Assembly: GCF_900142195.1 (NCBI RefSeq)
Contig: NZ_FRAB01000010.1
Span: 1 to 64,000, forward strand
Direction: 5' to 3'
From: Paraburkholderia terricola
GTDB lineage: Bacteria; Pseudomonadota; Gammaproteobacteria; Burkholderiales; Burkholderiaceae
DNA length: 64,000 nucleotides
Shown here: positions 25,979-34,529 of the stretch, one piece after another
Numbering within the stretch: position 1 is the stretch's first letter
Layout of the letters: each line of letters begins with the position of its first letter
The notes under the pieces: model-generated
The model's database searches: none
The model's input: only the letters and a program-made list of their open reading frames with translations
What the model was told of the DNA's origin: nothing
Position numbers and translations under genes: made by a program

Positions 25979-26179
25979 AGTCGTGGAAGAGATGTCCGGT
26001 TGCCGCTGCGTGTCGTAGCGAAGCTGTCAATTCTACTGAGTCGCGGCCGGCGCAAGAACCGACGTGCGGAATCGACAAGGCTTTTCGCGCATAATCGGCC
26101 AATGAACGGACAAATGCGCCGCGCGAGGAGCAGATGCGCGGCGGTCGCAAGAATTGAACGGCAATATTCGGAGCGCGCA

Positions 26180-26803
26180 GTGACCTACGCATTCAAGTTG
26201 ATGGACTCGCCCGTCGGCCAGTTGAAACTCGTCGCCAGCGGCGAGCGGTTGACCGCCATTTTGTGGGAGAACGACAAGCCGAACCGCGTGCGTCTCGGCG
26301 CGATGATCGAAGCGAACGACCGCCCGATCCTGATCGACACCGAGCGTCAATTGAACGAGTACTTTGCCGGCACGCGGCGGAAGTTCGACCTCGCGCTCGA
26401 CTTTCAGGGAACCGACTTCCAGAAGAAAGTATGGGAAGCGCTGTTGACGATCCCGTTCGGCCAGACGCGCAGCTACACCGAAATCGCACTGCAGGTCGGC
26501 AACCTCAACGCGGTGCGCGCCGTCGGCGCGGCGAACGGCAGGAATCCGATTTCCATCATCGCGCCGTGCCATCGCGTGATCGGCGCGTCCGGCGAGTTGA
26601 CCGGCTTCGCCGGCGGATTGGCGAACAAGATGCTGCTGCTGTCGCTCGAAGCCGGGCAGACTTCGCTGGAAGCGGCGGCTAACGTGGAGACCGTGGAAGG
26701 CAATCGCCACGCACCGCAAACACCGCAAGCGGAACACGCGCCGAAGAAACCCGCGCGCCCGGCGCCGGGTCGCGGAACCCAGGCCTCGTTGTTCGGAAAC
26801 TGA
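26180..26803 (+). CDS. ogt: Methylated-DNA-protein cysteine methyltransferase
   Basis: The product directly removes O6-alkyl groups from guanine in DNA by transfer to its own Cys. From the GTG at 26180 (GGAG six bases upstream) it has 207 residues; in-frame upstream ATGs would add unrelated sequence. The ribonuclease-like N-domain is followed by FQKKVWEALLTIPFGQTRSY, the Arg-finger region NAVRAVGAANGRNP and the active site IIAPCHRVIG with Cys130. A ~40-residue Pro/Ala-rich tail, beyond the usual Ogt end, finishes in QASLFGN, which resembles a DNA sliding-clamp binding motif. No Ada regulatory domain is present. It stands alone, divergent from the LRR kinase. Confidence 0.93.
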   Translation: MTYAFKLMDSPVGQLKLVASGERLTAILWENDKPNRVRLGAMIEANDRPILIDTERQLNEYFAGTRRKFDLALDFQGTDFQKKVWEALLTIPFGQTRSYTEIALQVGNLNAVRAVGAANGRNPISIIAPCHRVIGASGELTGFAGGLANKMLLLSLEAGQTSLEAAANVETVEGNRHAPQTPQAEHAPKKPARPAPGRGTQASLFGN

Positions 26804-26940
26804 CCACGCGCGGCGGGGCCGTTGCGATGAATCATCGAGCACCCGACAACACAAAGACAGCCTCGGCCATCGCCGCCGCCAGCAGCGTATAAAGCCTCTA
26901 TCCTTAAGAAGCCCTTTTGGGCATCCACAAGGAGGATGAC

Positions 26941-27246
26941 ATGCGCATGCTTCTGAACATACGAATTCCGCACGAACCGTTCAACACGATGGTGCGCGAC
27001 GGCACCGCCGGCGAGGTGCTGGCGAGAATACTCGAGGACGCAAAACCGGAGGCCGCCTATTTCACCGAACAGAACGGCGCACGCGGCGCGGTGCTCGTGG
27101 TGAACGTCGACGACGCATCGCAGATTCCGGCATTCGCGGAACCGTGGTTTCTGAAATTCAACGCCGACTGCGAGTTGCGGATCGCGATGCTGTCAGCCGA
27201 TCTCATGAAATCCGGGCTGGAGAATCTCGGCACGAAATGGCAATAG
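26941..27246 (+). CDS. Small conserved-looking protein of unknown function
   Basis: The ATG at 26941 follows AAGGAGG by five bases, one of the strongest ribosome-binding sites in the window; the ORF extends upstream but that start is weaker. The 101-residue sequence MRMLLNIRIPHEPFNTMVRDGTAGEV... alternates short strands and helices in a pattern compatible with a dimeric alpha/beta-barrel (ferredoxin-like) fold, ending with LMKSGLENLGTKW. There are no Cys and no export signal. It is a monocistronic gene after ogt. A role cannot be given. Confidence 0.75.
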   Translation: MRMLLNIRIPHEPFNTMVRDGTAGEVLARILEDAKPEAAYFTEQNGARGAVLVVNVDDASQIPAFAEPWFLKFNADCELRIAMLSADLMKSGLENLGTKWQ

Positions 27247-27363
27247 CATGGACCGCGGCGTCGACCGCGCACAGCGTCATGCGCTTGCCGTCCGCGGTTC
27301 GTTTGAGACCATGTGATAGGCCGCCGACGGCAACGCAAGTCCAAACGAACCGCCGCGCGCCGA

Positions 27364-28233
27364 TCATCCGAGTTCGAACGAAGTCACGCCGAACACGCGT
27401 TCAATGGATAGCGCCGGAGCTTGCCGCGTATACATCCGCGCGGTTTCGAACACGCTCGTCATGCCGCGCCGTTCGGCCAGCGCAACCGCCTCCGGGTTGG
27501 TCTCGGGCACGTCGAGAAAAATCGCCTCACCCGGCATGCGCGCCGCCAGCGCGTCGAACAGATCGCCTGCTATGTCGTCGCTATCGGCGAAGAGCGGGCC
27601 GATCTTGCAGCCTGTCCGGCAGCGGCGCATGACACCGTAGCCCGCAATCTCGCCTGCTTGCATTGCAGCCAATGCAATCGCATCGGGTTGCGCAAGCCAT
27701 GCCGCGAGAAAACGCTCACGCGTGGCGGGAAAGCACTGTCGATCGTAATCGAGCAGCCGCTCGAAGGGCAGCGCCGAAGCATTCAGCAGAGTCGAACGCG
27801 CCGCCGCGCGCTGGTCGATCTTTCGCGCGACGCCCTGAAAGCGGATGTTCCGATACGCCAGCCGAAAGCCGGACTTGCCGTAATTCGCCTGCTGAGCGAC
27901 AACGCCGTCGAGACCGACGTTGCGATTGCGCAAGTAGTCCATGCCGTGGCGCCAGATGCGCATGCCGAAGCCCTTGCCGCGACACTCCGGCTTCACGATA
28001 TAGAGCCCGATGAACCCGAAGTCCTCGCCGTAGGCGACCGCGGAGATGCACGCGACCGGCTCCCCATGCCACTCGCCGATGAAAAAACCCTGCGGATCGG
28101 CCGCGCGAAAGCATTCGGCATCGTGCAGGCCGGGGTTCCATCCTTCGAGCGCCGCCCATTCGACCGCTAATGCAACCTCGTGCGCCGACATCGTGCGCAC
28201 GATGAAATCATTCTGCTCGTTCATGCTGGTCAT
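27364..28233 (-). CDS. GNAT-family acetyltransferase with C-terminal second domain
   Basis: The ATG at 28233 is chosen over one 39 bases earlier because GAGG lies five bases upstream. The 289-residue product has a GNAT domain in its first half: FIGEWHGEPVACISAVAYG, FGFIGLYIVKPECRGKGFGMRIWRH with the acetyl-CoA loop R-G-K-G-F-G, and LDGVVAQQANYGKSGFRLAYRN. The C-terminal half (AGEIAGYGVMRRCRTGCKIGPLFADS, FLDVPETNPEAVALAERRGM) matches the second domain of YitH-like acetyltransferases. It should acetylate an amine of a small molecule with acetyl-CoA; the acceptor is unknown. It lies directly downstream of an AraC-type remnant, its probable former regulator. Confidence 0.9.
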   Translation of the reverse strand: MTSMNEQNDFIVRTMSAHEVALAVEWAALEGWNPGLHDAECFRAADPQGFFIGEWHGEPVACISAVAYGEDFGFIGLYIVKPECRGKGFGMRIWRHGMDYLRNRNVGLDGVVAQQANYGKSGFRLAYRNIRFQGVARKIDQRAAARSTLLNASALPFERLLDYDRQCFPATRERFLAAWLAQPDAIALAAMQAGEIAGYGVMRRCRTGCKIGPLFADSDDIAGDLFDALAARMPGEAIFLDVPETNPEAVALAERRGMTSVFETARMYTRQAPALSIERVFGVTSFELG

Positions 28234-28275
28234 GATTGCCTCGTTCTTGAAACACAGGGTTTTCCGCTGCATGTT

Positions 28276-28377
28276 CTATCGCGTGAGATGCCGGAAATCG
28301 CTCGGCGACATGTCATAGGCCCGGCGAAACGCGCGGCTGAAATCCGATGCGCTGTTGAAGCACCGCGCCCGTTCAAA
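28276..28377 (-). pseudogene. 3' remnant of an AraC-family regulator
   Basis: Reading the minus strand in the frame ending with TAG at 28276-28278 gives RCFNSASDFSRAFRRAYDMS and then PSDFRHLTR before the stop. This is the second helix-turn-helix and the C-terminus of AraC/XylS regulators (consensus GF-x-x-x-S-x-FSRAFK-x-x-G-x-SP-x-x-[YF]R). Upstream, the lipase gene starts in another frame and no start codon or earlier AraC sequence exists, so only about 33 codons survive. The lipase stop at 28373 overlaps the broken edge by a few bases, marking a deletion or rearrangement point. Confidence 0.8.
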
Positions 28378-29965
28378 ACTTCGCGAAGAACGCCCGCGCG
28401 GCAATCATGCAAAACGACGCGACCAGTCCACCATGATACGAGCGCAGCACCGCGGATGCGCCGCCGTCCGTCGCGCCCCCGGCGACAGCCTCGCTCGCGA
28501 GCGCCACCTTTGCATTCGCGAAACCCTGCTTGACGGGCGCGTAGGGATCGTCGGCTCCGGTGGCGGCCGAGTCCACGTCCAGTACGGAAGTGAGCCCCGC
28601 CGGCACGTTCGCGTTCAGCCAGTACGCCTGTTCGATGCGCGCGTTGAAGAAAAACACCGTGGGGTCCGCCTCGCCGCCGCACAGCAGAACCGGCGCACGC
28701 GGCGACCAGTTGCGCAGGTCGTTGCGCTTGAATGCCCGACGCAGCGGATGCGCCGGATTCGCTGCCGGCGTCATGGCCGTCGTCGCATTGGGGAACGCGC
28801 CATCGGGATTGGCGGCGGCGTCTTGCAACAGGCCCAGACGGTACGCGTTGCGCACGAGGTTCGCGTCGCCGAATCCGCCGGCGAACACGGGTGTCAACGC
28901 GGGCGGCGTGAGCGGCGGTGAAGCAGGCGGCGTCATCGAGGCGAACTGCGGCGCGGGAGGAACACGGCTGAAGAGCTGCGCGGACGGCAGCTTTCGCTGG
29001 GCGAATAAGGTATCGAGCGGTTGCGTGGTGGGCAGAAGCTTTTCGATGTCCGGTGCGTAAGCCGCTTCGAAGAAATCGCCGGGCGCGCGGTAGATATTCT
29101 CGTAAGCGCGCTGGTAGCCCGTTACGGTCAGTGTCGTGAACAGCGTCGAACCCAGGTTCACGTCGCCTTCGATCAGCGCGTCGGCCATCGCGGCGAGCGC
29201 ATACGGACCCGATCCCGGCGCGGACGCCGTCACCTCGACGCCGGCCGCTTGCAGCGCGCGGTGCGTCGCGAGCGCGACGAAACCGCCTTGCGAATAACCG
29301 GTGACGAAGAGCTTGCCATTCTGACGCACGCCGCTTGCCGGTTTCGCATCGCTCATCGCGAGGCGTGCCGCGCGAAGCGAGTCGATCACATCGGCGGATT
29401 GCTGATCGGCGTTCAGATAAGGGTGATACGGCAGATCGGAGCCGGCGTAGCCCGCATAATTCGTCGCCACCACGATATAGCCGTGCGCCGCGTAGGTGGC
29501 GGCAATGGCGAGGCCCTCGCCCGCGCCGCCTCGATTGCCCGGATCGGTTTGCGTAATGTCGGCGAGGTTGTAGTTTCGGTAGGCGGTGGTGCCGTGCGCA
29601 TAGAGCATCAGCGGACGCGGTCCGCCGCAAGCAGCGGAAGGCCCGTCCGGCATCATCAACGCACCGCTTGCCGTGGTGGGCTCGCCCGCGCCGCCGATGG
29701 TCCGGTAGCGGAAGTACACGACCTCGACGCCGCAAACGGGCGCGCCGGCGATCTGCGCGAATCGCCGGCCGGACGGATTCGCTTCGAGCAATTTTGCAAA
29801 CGCCGCCGCGCTGAGCTTCGCGGTGACGTGGTGATCGAGCAATTGACCCCGGGCGTTGTCGCTGCATCCCTTACCGCACCCGGCGCCGGCCTGCACGTGA
29901 ACACAGGCGCCCAGCATGAAGCACGTCAACAGCCCGAGAGCGGCGTTTCGCATTGCTACAGCCAT
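28373..29965 (-). CDS. Secretory-lipase/alpha-beta hydrolase lipoprotein
   Basis: The 530-residue protein starts at an ATG with GGAG six bases upstream. Residues 1-21 end in a lipobox-like LGAC, so it is probably a lipoprotein. The body resembles secretory lipase-type alpha/beta hydrolases: PLMLYAHGTTAYRNYN, AATYAAHGYIVVATNYAGYAGSD, nucleophile motif VTGYSQGGF, and VLLCGGEADPTVFF with the likely acid Asp. A proline-rich stretch (MTPPASPPLTPPALTP) sits near the middle. It presumably hydrolyses ester bonds outside the cytoplasm. It ends at the AraC remnant, and the C-terminus ARAFFAKF may have been affected by that junction. Substrate is unknown. Confidence 0.87.
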   Translation of the reverse strand: MAVAMRNAALGLLTCFMLGACVHVQAGAGCGKGCSDNARGQLLDHHVTAKLSAAAFAKLLEANPSGRRFAQIAGAPVCGVEVVYFRYRTIGGAGEPTTASGALMMPDGPSAACGGPRPLMLYAHGTTAYRNYNLADITQTDPGNRGGAGEGLAIAATYAAHGYIVVATNYAGYAGSDLPYHPYLNADQQSADVIDSLRAARLAMSDAKPASGVRQNGKLFVTGYSQGGFVALATHRALQAAGVEVTASAPGSGPYALAAMADALIEGDVNLGSTLFTTLTVTGYQRAYENIYRAPGDFFEAAYAPDIEKLLPTTQPLDTLFAQRKLPSAQLFSRVPPAPQFASMTPPASPPLTPPALTPVFAGGFGDANLVRNAYRLGLLQDAAANPDGAFPNATTAMTPAANPAHPLRRAFKRNDLRNWSPRAPVLLCGGEADPTVFFFNARIEQAYWLNANVPAGLTSVLDVDSAATGADDPYAPVKQGFANAKVALASEAVAGGATDGGASAVLRSYHGGLVASFCMIAARAFFAKF

Positions 29966-30010
29966 GTGAGGCTCCGTCTTGTTCGTATTTGCTGCGACGA
30001 GGCGGCCTTA

Positions 30011-30066
30011 CAAAAGGGACGAAGGGACGAAGGGACCAACCGGACCAACGGGACCAACGGACAAAA
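30011..30066. repeat. Short intergenic tandem repeat
   Basis: Two full copies of GGGACGAA run into about three copies of GGACCAACG/GGACCAACC, bounded on both sides by ACAAAAG. It lies between the lipase promoter and the 3' end of the dienelactone hydrolase gene. The strand carries several GGG runs. Confidence 0.75.
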
Positions 30067-30103
30067 GCGACGCGGCCAGCGGCGCACCGGCTCGCGCGCC
30101 GTT

Positions 30104-30811
30104 TTACTTCCAGAGCGTGCGGCCGAAGAAAGTCAGCGTGCGATCCCAGGCCTGCTGCGACCAGACCGGATCGAATTGCGTAACGGCGATACGGCCCGGC
30201 CCGACCGCCGTTTCGTTCGCGAACGCATGACGCGCGAGATAGCGATGAAACTCGACGTCGACCTTGGCCTCGATCAGCTTTTTCTCCAACGCGTCGACCG
30301 TTTCAATGGAGAAAGCCTCGTCTTGCGTGGCCCAATGACCCATGACCGGTGCCTTGATCTTCGACGCGTCGATGTATTCCAGCGGCGGGAAGCCGTACCA
30401 CACCACGCCGGCCGAAACATCCGGCACATTGCATAGCGCGAGCAACGTGAGCGCACCGCCCATGCAATAGCCGGTCACGCCGACTTTCGCCGCGTGCTGC
30501 TTCAGATACTGCACGGCGCCGTACACGTCCTGACTGGCGGCGTCGCCGAAATCGAGGCCGCTCATCAGATGGTGAGCCTCTTCTTCTTCCACCGTCGTTT
30601 TGCCGCGAAAGAGATCGGGCACCAGCGCGAGGTAGCCGGCCTGCGCGAGCCGGTCGGCCACGCCGCGAATCTGGTCGTTCAACCCCCACCACTCCTGAAT
30701 CACGACGATGGCGGGCGCGCCCTCCAGCTTCGCCGGCTTGGCGAGATAGCCCTGAACCTGCTTGCCGTCGGGGCGGCTGAAGGTGATCATCGAACCGTGT
30801 GCCTGTGTCAT
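30104..30811 (-). CDS. Dienelactone hydrolase family protein
   Basis: The ATG at 30811 (AAGGAG six bases upstream) gives 235 residues, the usual length; a longer frame to 30994 is rejected. The family triad is visible: Cys116 in GVTGYCMGGAL, Asp164 in WATQDEAF and His195 in YLARHAFANE, and the substrate-loop motif QEWWGLNDQIRGVADRLA is present. Enzymes of this kind hydrolyse dienelactones in chlorocatechol pathways or other carboxylic esters. No catechol-pathway genes lie nearby, so the true substrate is uncertain. It is upstream, in the same orientation, of the lipase gene's terminal side and follows the XRE-cupin gene on the minus strand. Confidence 0.92.
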   Translation of the reverse strand: MTQAHGSMITFSRPDGKQVQGYLAKPAKLEGAPAIVVIQEWWGLNDQIRGVADRLAQAGYLALVPDLFRGKTTVEEEEAHHLMSGLDFGDAASQDVYGAVQYLKQHAAKVGVTGYCMGGALTLLALCNVPDVSAGVVWYGFPPLEYIDASKIKAPVMGHWATQDEAFSIETVDALEKKLIEAKVDVEFHRYLARHAFANETAVGPGRIAVTQFDPVWSQQAWDRTLTFFGRTLWK

Positions 30812-30932
30812 CACTTGCTCCTTGAGGTAGACCGAATCGCTAGCATAGCGGATGCGTCCAGGCGCTTCAGCCTCGCTGCCATATCCGGCCGGTTCGCCCC
30901 GATCCGCCCTCGTTCCGCCCTCGTTCCGCCAG

Positions 30933-31580
30933 TCAGATCGCGCCTTTCGGCCGATGCTCGTCCGTATCGACGCAGCACACCAGCACCTCCGCATCCTCCT
31001 TGCCGAGGCTCAGGTAGATGTGCCCGACCGAGCTGTCGAAGTACAGGCTGTCGCCGGGCGTCAGCTTGAACGCCTTGCCGTTTTCGAAGCGCAATTCCAG
31101 TTTGCCGCTCAGCAGAAACACGAACTCCTCGCCCGAATGCCGGATGTACTCCGGAAAGTCCGACACGGCGCGCGCGTGAATATGCGCGCGCATCGGCACC
31201 ATTCGCTTGCCGGTGAGGTTGTTGGCGAGCATGCCGTACTCGTAGTTCGGCGTGTCGTAGATTTCCTGCTTGCCGGCGGGCGTGAACGACGGCTTCATCG
31301 CGCCGCCCGCCTGCTTGCGGCGCCGCCCGAAAATCGCGTCGAACTCCAGTTCGAGCGAATGCGCGAGCGCCGCGAATTTGTCGTAGGTCAGCGCGATGTC
31401 GCCGCGCTCGGCCTTCGAGATCGTCGACACCGCAATGCCCGAGCGCTCCGACAATTCGCTCAGCGTCATGCCGCGCGCCTTGCGCGCCTGGCGCAAGTGC
31501 CCGCCTACCAGCTTGTGGTCGAGCGCGGGCGGCGCTTCATGCGCGTTCGCGTCCGGTTGTTTCATCACTGCCTTGGCCAT
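30933..31580 (-). CDS. XRE-family regulator with cupin sensor domain
   Basis: The ATG at 31580 gives 215 residues; an ATG 15 bases further in is also possible, and the open frame to 31706 runs through the operator and is rejected. An N-terminal lambda-repressor-like HTH (LVGGHLRQARKARGMTLSELSERSGIAVSTISKAERG) is followed, after a linker, by a cupin_2 domain (YIRHSGEEFVFLLSGKLELRFENGKAFKLTPGDSLYFDSSVGHIY). Such proteins repress neighbouring catabolic or uptake genes and release DNA on binding a small ligand. It is divergent from the MFS-amidase-RidA-oxidoreductase operon and has an inverted-repeat operator in the shared gap. Confidence 0.93.
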   Translation of the reverse strand: MAKAVMKQPDANAHEAPPALDHKLVGGHLRQARKARGMTLSELSERSGIAVSTISKAERGDIALTYDKFAALAHSLELEFDAIFGRRRKQAGGAMKPSFTPAGKQEIYDTPNYEYGMLANNLTGKRMVPMRAHIHARAVSDFPEYIRHSGEEFVFLLSGKLELRFENGKAFKLTPGDSLYFDSSVGHIYLSLGKEDAEVLVCCVDTDEHRPKGAI

Positions 31581-31604
31581 CTTGCTGGATTCCACGCGGA
31601 AATT

Positions 31605-31644
31605 TTCTCGCATACGAGAATTTATTTTTTCTCGTATATGATAA
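31605..31644. promoter_or_regulatory. Probable operator of the XRE-cupin regulator
   Basis: A perfect inverted repeat TTCTCG-CATA-CGAGAA occupies 31605-31620. A second site TTCTCG-TATA-TGATAA at 31629-31644 keeps the left arm and spacing but has a degenerate right arm. The pair has a 24-base centre-to-centre distance and lies 40 bases upstream of the MFS start and 25 upstream of the regulator start, ideal for blocking both promoters. Confidence 0.72.
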
Positions 31645-31683
31645 CTCACGTCGATTCCACCCTTTTCCTGTGGGAAGCTCATT

Positions 31684-32973
31684 GTGTCCACGCTCGCACT
31701 CAGCAAGTCCGGCCTGACGAAAACTCACGTCATCACCGCCACGACGATCGGCACCGCGCTGGAGTTTTACGACTTCACGATCTACAGCTACTTTGCGATC
31801 CAGATCGGCCAGTTGTTCTTTCCGGGCGCATCGCCGGTCAATCAGTTCCTGCTGTCGATCGGCGTGTTCGGCGTCGGTTTCGTGGTGCGGCCGCTCGGCG
31901 GCATCGTGATCGGCGCCTATGCGGACCGCGCCGGCCGCAAAAAGGCGATGGTGCTCACCATCATGCTGATGGCGCTCAGTTGCGCGATGATCGCCTTCGC
32001 GCCGACTTACGCGGTGGCGGGCTTCGTCGCGCCGTTCATCGTGCTCGCGGCGCGTCTGATCCAGGGCTTCGCGGCCGGCGGCGAATTCGGCCCCGGCACC
32101 ACGCTGCTGGTGGAATACGCAACCGACAGCACGCGCGCCTTCTTCGCCAGTTGGAACTTCGCGGCCACGGCGGCGGGGCTCGTGCTCGGCGCGGTGGTCG
32201 CGACGCTGGTCAACGGCTTGCTGCCGAAGCAGGCGGTACTCGACTGGGGCTGGCGCATTCCGTTTCTGCTCGGCATCGTCGCCGCGCCCGCGGGCATGCT
32301 GATCCGCAAGCGGCTCGAGGAAACGCTGGCCGAGCGCAAGCCCGGCGAGGCCGCGCCGCGCGGCGCGTTGAAAGCGGCGCTGACCACGCATCTGAAGCTG
32401 ACGATCCTCGGCACCTTCGCGGAACTGGGCGGCTCGGTGTCCGTCTACATCACCGCATTTTTTCTGCCGAGCCATGCGGTGCGCTCGCTGCATCTTTCGC
32501 CCACGGCTTCGGTCACGTCGGGCATCGTCAGCTCGCTCGTGCTGTTCGCCGCCGCGCCGTTCGCCGGCATGCTCGCGGACCGCTTCAGCCGCAAGCGCGT
32601 GCTGGTGACATCGCGTGTCATCATGCTGCTGCTCGTCTATCCCGCGTTCGCGTTTCTCAGCGCGCATCCGTCGATCACGGCGCTGTGCGTCGTCTCGGGG
32701 CTGCTCGCGGTGTTCGTCGCGGGGCAGATCGTGCCGGTGCTGGTGATGATCCCCGAACTGTTTCCCAAGCATGTGCGAGCGACCGGCATTGCGTTGACGT
32801 ATGTCGTGAGCGCATCGTTCTTCGGCGGCTTCTCGCCTTTTATTGCAAGCTGGCTGGTCGCACGGACCGGCAATCCGCTCGCGCCGGCCTGGTACGTCGC
32901 CGCCGCGTGCGTCATTTCGCTGGTGCCGGTGATCTGGCTGCGGGACCGTACCGGCGAAGCGCTCGCCGAATGA
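31684..32973 (+). CDS. MFS transporter, metabolite:H+ symporter (MHS) type
   Basis: A GTG at 31684 starts a 429-residue protein. Features of the MHS branch (ShiA/ProP/KgtP-like) are clear: IGTALEFYDFTIYSYFAIQIG in helix 1, GVGFVVRPLGGIVIGAYADRAGRKKAMVLTI across helices 2-3, RLIQGFAAGGEFGPGTTLL, and a second FAGMLADRFSRKRVLV. Twelve membrane helices are expected. It is the first gene of a presumed four-gene operon with an amidase, a RidA-like protein and an FAD oxidoreductase, so it likely imports the amide or amino compound those enzymes use. It is under the divergent XRE-cupin regulator. Confidence 0.9.
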   Translation: MSTLALSKSGLTKTHVITATTIGTALEFYDFTIYSYFAIQIGQLFFPGASPVNQFLLSIGVFGVGFVVRPLGGIVIGAYADRAGRKKAMVLTIMLMALSCAMIAFAPTYAVAGFVAPFIVLAARLIQGFAAGGEFGPGTTLLVEYATDSTRAFFASWNFAATAAGLVLGAVVATLVNGLLPKQAVLDWGWRIPFLLGIVAAPAGMLIRKRLEETLAERKPGEAAPRGALKAALTTHLKLTILGTFAELGGSVSVYITAFFLPSHAVRSLHLSPTASVTSGIVSSLVLFAAAPFAGMLADRFSRKRVLVTSRVIMLLLVYPAFAFLSAHPSITALCVVSGLLAVFVAGQIVPVLVMIPELFPKHVRATGIALTYVVSASFFGGFSPFIASWLVARTGNPLAPAWYVAAACVISLVPVIWLRDRTGEALAE

Positions 32974-32998
32974 ATCGAATGCGATGAACGAGGATGCA

Positions 32999-34525
32999 AT
33001 GAGTCACAACCATGAGTTGGTGGGCCGCAGCGCGGTCGAACTGCGCCGGATGATCGGCGCGAAAGAGATTTCGCCGGTGGAGTTGCTCGAAGCCTGCATC
33101 GAGCGCATCGAGGCGGTCAATCCCGCGGTGAACGCGGTCACCGCGACGGACTTTCCCGCTGCCCGACAAGCCGCGAAGCGCGCCGAAAAGCAGGTGCTCG
33201 ACGGCGCGCCGCTTGGGCTCCTGCACGGTTTGCCGGTCGGCGTGAAAGACCTTGAGAACACAGCCGGCCTGCTCACGACTTACGGCTCGCCGATGTCGCG
33301 CGGCAACGTGCCGACACAGGACGCCGTGCTCGTGCAACGGCTGCGCGCCGCCGGCGCGATCGTCACCGCCAAAACCAACGTGCCGGAACTCGGCGCGGGC
33401 GCGAACACGCGCAACCCGGTGTGGGGCGCGACCGGCAATCCGTTCAATACCGCGTTGAATGCGGGCGGCTCGTCGGGCGGCTCCGCGGCGGCGCTCGCTT
33501 GCGACATGCTGCCGGTTTGCACCGGCTCGGACACCGGCGGCTCGCTGCGCATTCCCGCGTCGAAATGCGGCGTGGTGGGTTTTCGTCCGACGCCCGGACT
33601 CGTGCCGAACTCGCGTAAGCTGGTGGGCTGGACGCCGATTTCGGTGGTCGGGCCGATGGGCCGCAGCGTCGCCGAAGCGTGCCTGCAACTCGCGGCAACA
33701 GCCGGCATGTCCGCGGGCGATCCGTTGAGCTTTCCGGTCGATCCGCTTGGCTTCGCGATGCCGGAGAACATCGACCTCGGCGCGCTGCGGGTCGGCTGGA
33801 CGGAAGACTTCGGCAGTTGCGACGTGGACGACGAGATCCGCCAACTGTTCCGCGAACGCATCGCGCTGATCGCGCCGTCGTTCCGTTCCTGCGACGAAGT
33901 GCGCTTCGATCTTGGCGACGTGCACCGCTGCTTCGACGTGATCCGCGCCGAGAGTTTCGTCGCCGGTCTGCACGAGGCCTACACGCGCGACCCGAACCAG
34001 CTCGGCCCGAACACGCGCTCGAACTACGAACTGGGCGCGGCCATGAGTCTCGCGGACAGCGCATGGGCGCAAGCCGAGCAGACGCGCATCTTCAAGCGCT
34101 TCCAGAGCGCGTTCGATCAATACGACGTGATCCTCTCGCCGACCACGCCGGTGTCGCCGTTTCCGTGGCAGCAGTTGTACGCGGCGCAGGTCGGCGGGCG
34201 CGAGCAGGACAACTATTACCGCTGGCTCGCGCTGACCTACGTCGTCACGTTGACCACGCACCCGGCGCTGTCGCTGCCGTGCGGCGTCGATCAGGCGGGC
34301 ATGCCGTTCAGCATGCAGATCGTCGGACCGTTTCATGGCGACCGCAAGACGCTCGCCGTCGCGCACGCCATGGAGCAGGTCTTCGACCAGTCGCCGGTGC
34401 TGCGCCGCCCGTGCCCGGATCTGTCAAAGCTCGCGCAGCCGAATCCGTCGCTGAAGTCGATCGTGACTTCGCCGCCTCTTTTCAACGAGTCCGGCGCGCA
34501 AGGCGCCGGCGTTTCAACGGTATAA
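32999..34525 (+). CDS. Amidase-signature family amidase
   Basis: The ATG at 32999 has GAGGA four bases upstream and is preferred to one at 32984. The 508-residue product has the amidase-signature Ser-Ser-Lys triad region: Lys in LPVGVKDLENTAG, the Gly/Ser-rich motif NAGGSSGGSAAALACDMLP, and the nucleophile region CTGSDTGGSLRIPASKCG. It hydrolyses a carboxamide to an acid and ammonia. It follows the MFS gene by 25 bases and ends four bases before the RidA-like gene, so these are co-transcribed. GatA is excluded by the absence of GatB/GatC neighbours. The substrate is unknown. Confidence 0.92.
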   Translation: MSHNHELVGRSAVELRRMIGAKEISPVELLEACIERIEAVNPAVNAVTATDFPAARQAAKRAEKQVLDGAPLGLLHGLPVGVKDLENTAGLLTTYGSPMSRGNVPTQDAVLVQRLRAAGAIVTAKTNVPELGAGANTRNPVWGATGNPFNTALNAGGSSGGSAAALACDMLPVCTGSDTGGSLRIPASKCGVVGFRPTPGLVPNSRKLVGWTPISVVGPMGRSVAEACLQLAATAGMSAGDPLSFPVDPLGFAMPENIDLGALRVGWTEDFGSCDVDDEIRQLFRERIALIAPSFRSCDEVRFDLGDVHRCFDVIRAESFVAGLHEAYTRDPNQLGPNTRSNYELGAAMSLADSAWAQAEQTRIFKRFQSAFDQYDVILSPTTPVSPFPWQQLYAAQVGGREQDNYYRWLALTYVVTLTTHPALSLPCGVDQAGMPFSMQIVGPFHGDRKTLAVAHAMEQVFDQSPVLRRPCPDLSKLAQPNPSLKSIVTSPPLFNESGAQGAGVSTV

Positions 34526-34529
34526 AACC

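Noticed and set aside
28230..29867. 545-codon minus-strand ORF overlapping the lipase gene
   Set aside because: It is a frame-shifted reading of the lipase gene rich in Arg and without motifs; the lipase frame has lipobox and GYSQGG.
32984..34525. Amidase as GatA of the tRNA amidotransferase
   Set aside because: Neighbours are a transporter, RidA-like protein and oxidoreductase, with no gatB or gatC.
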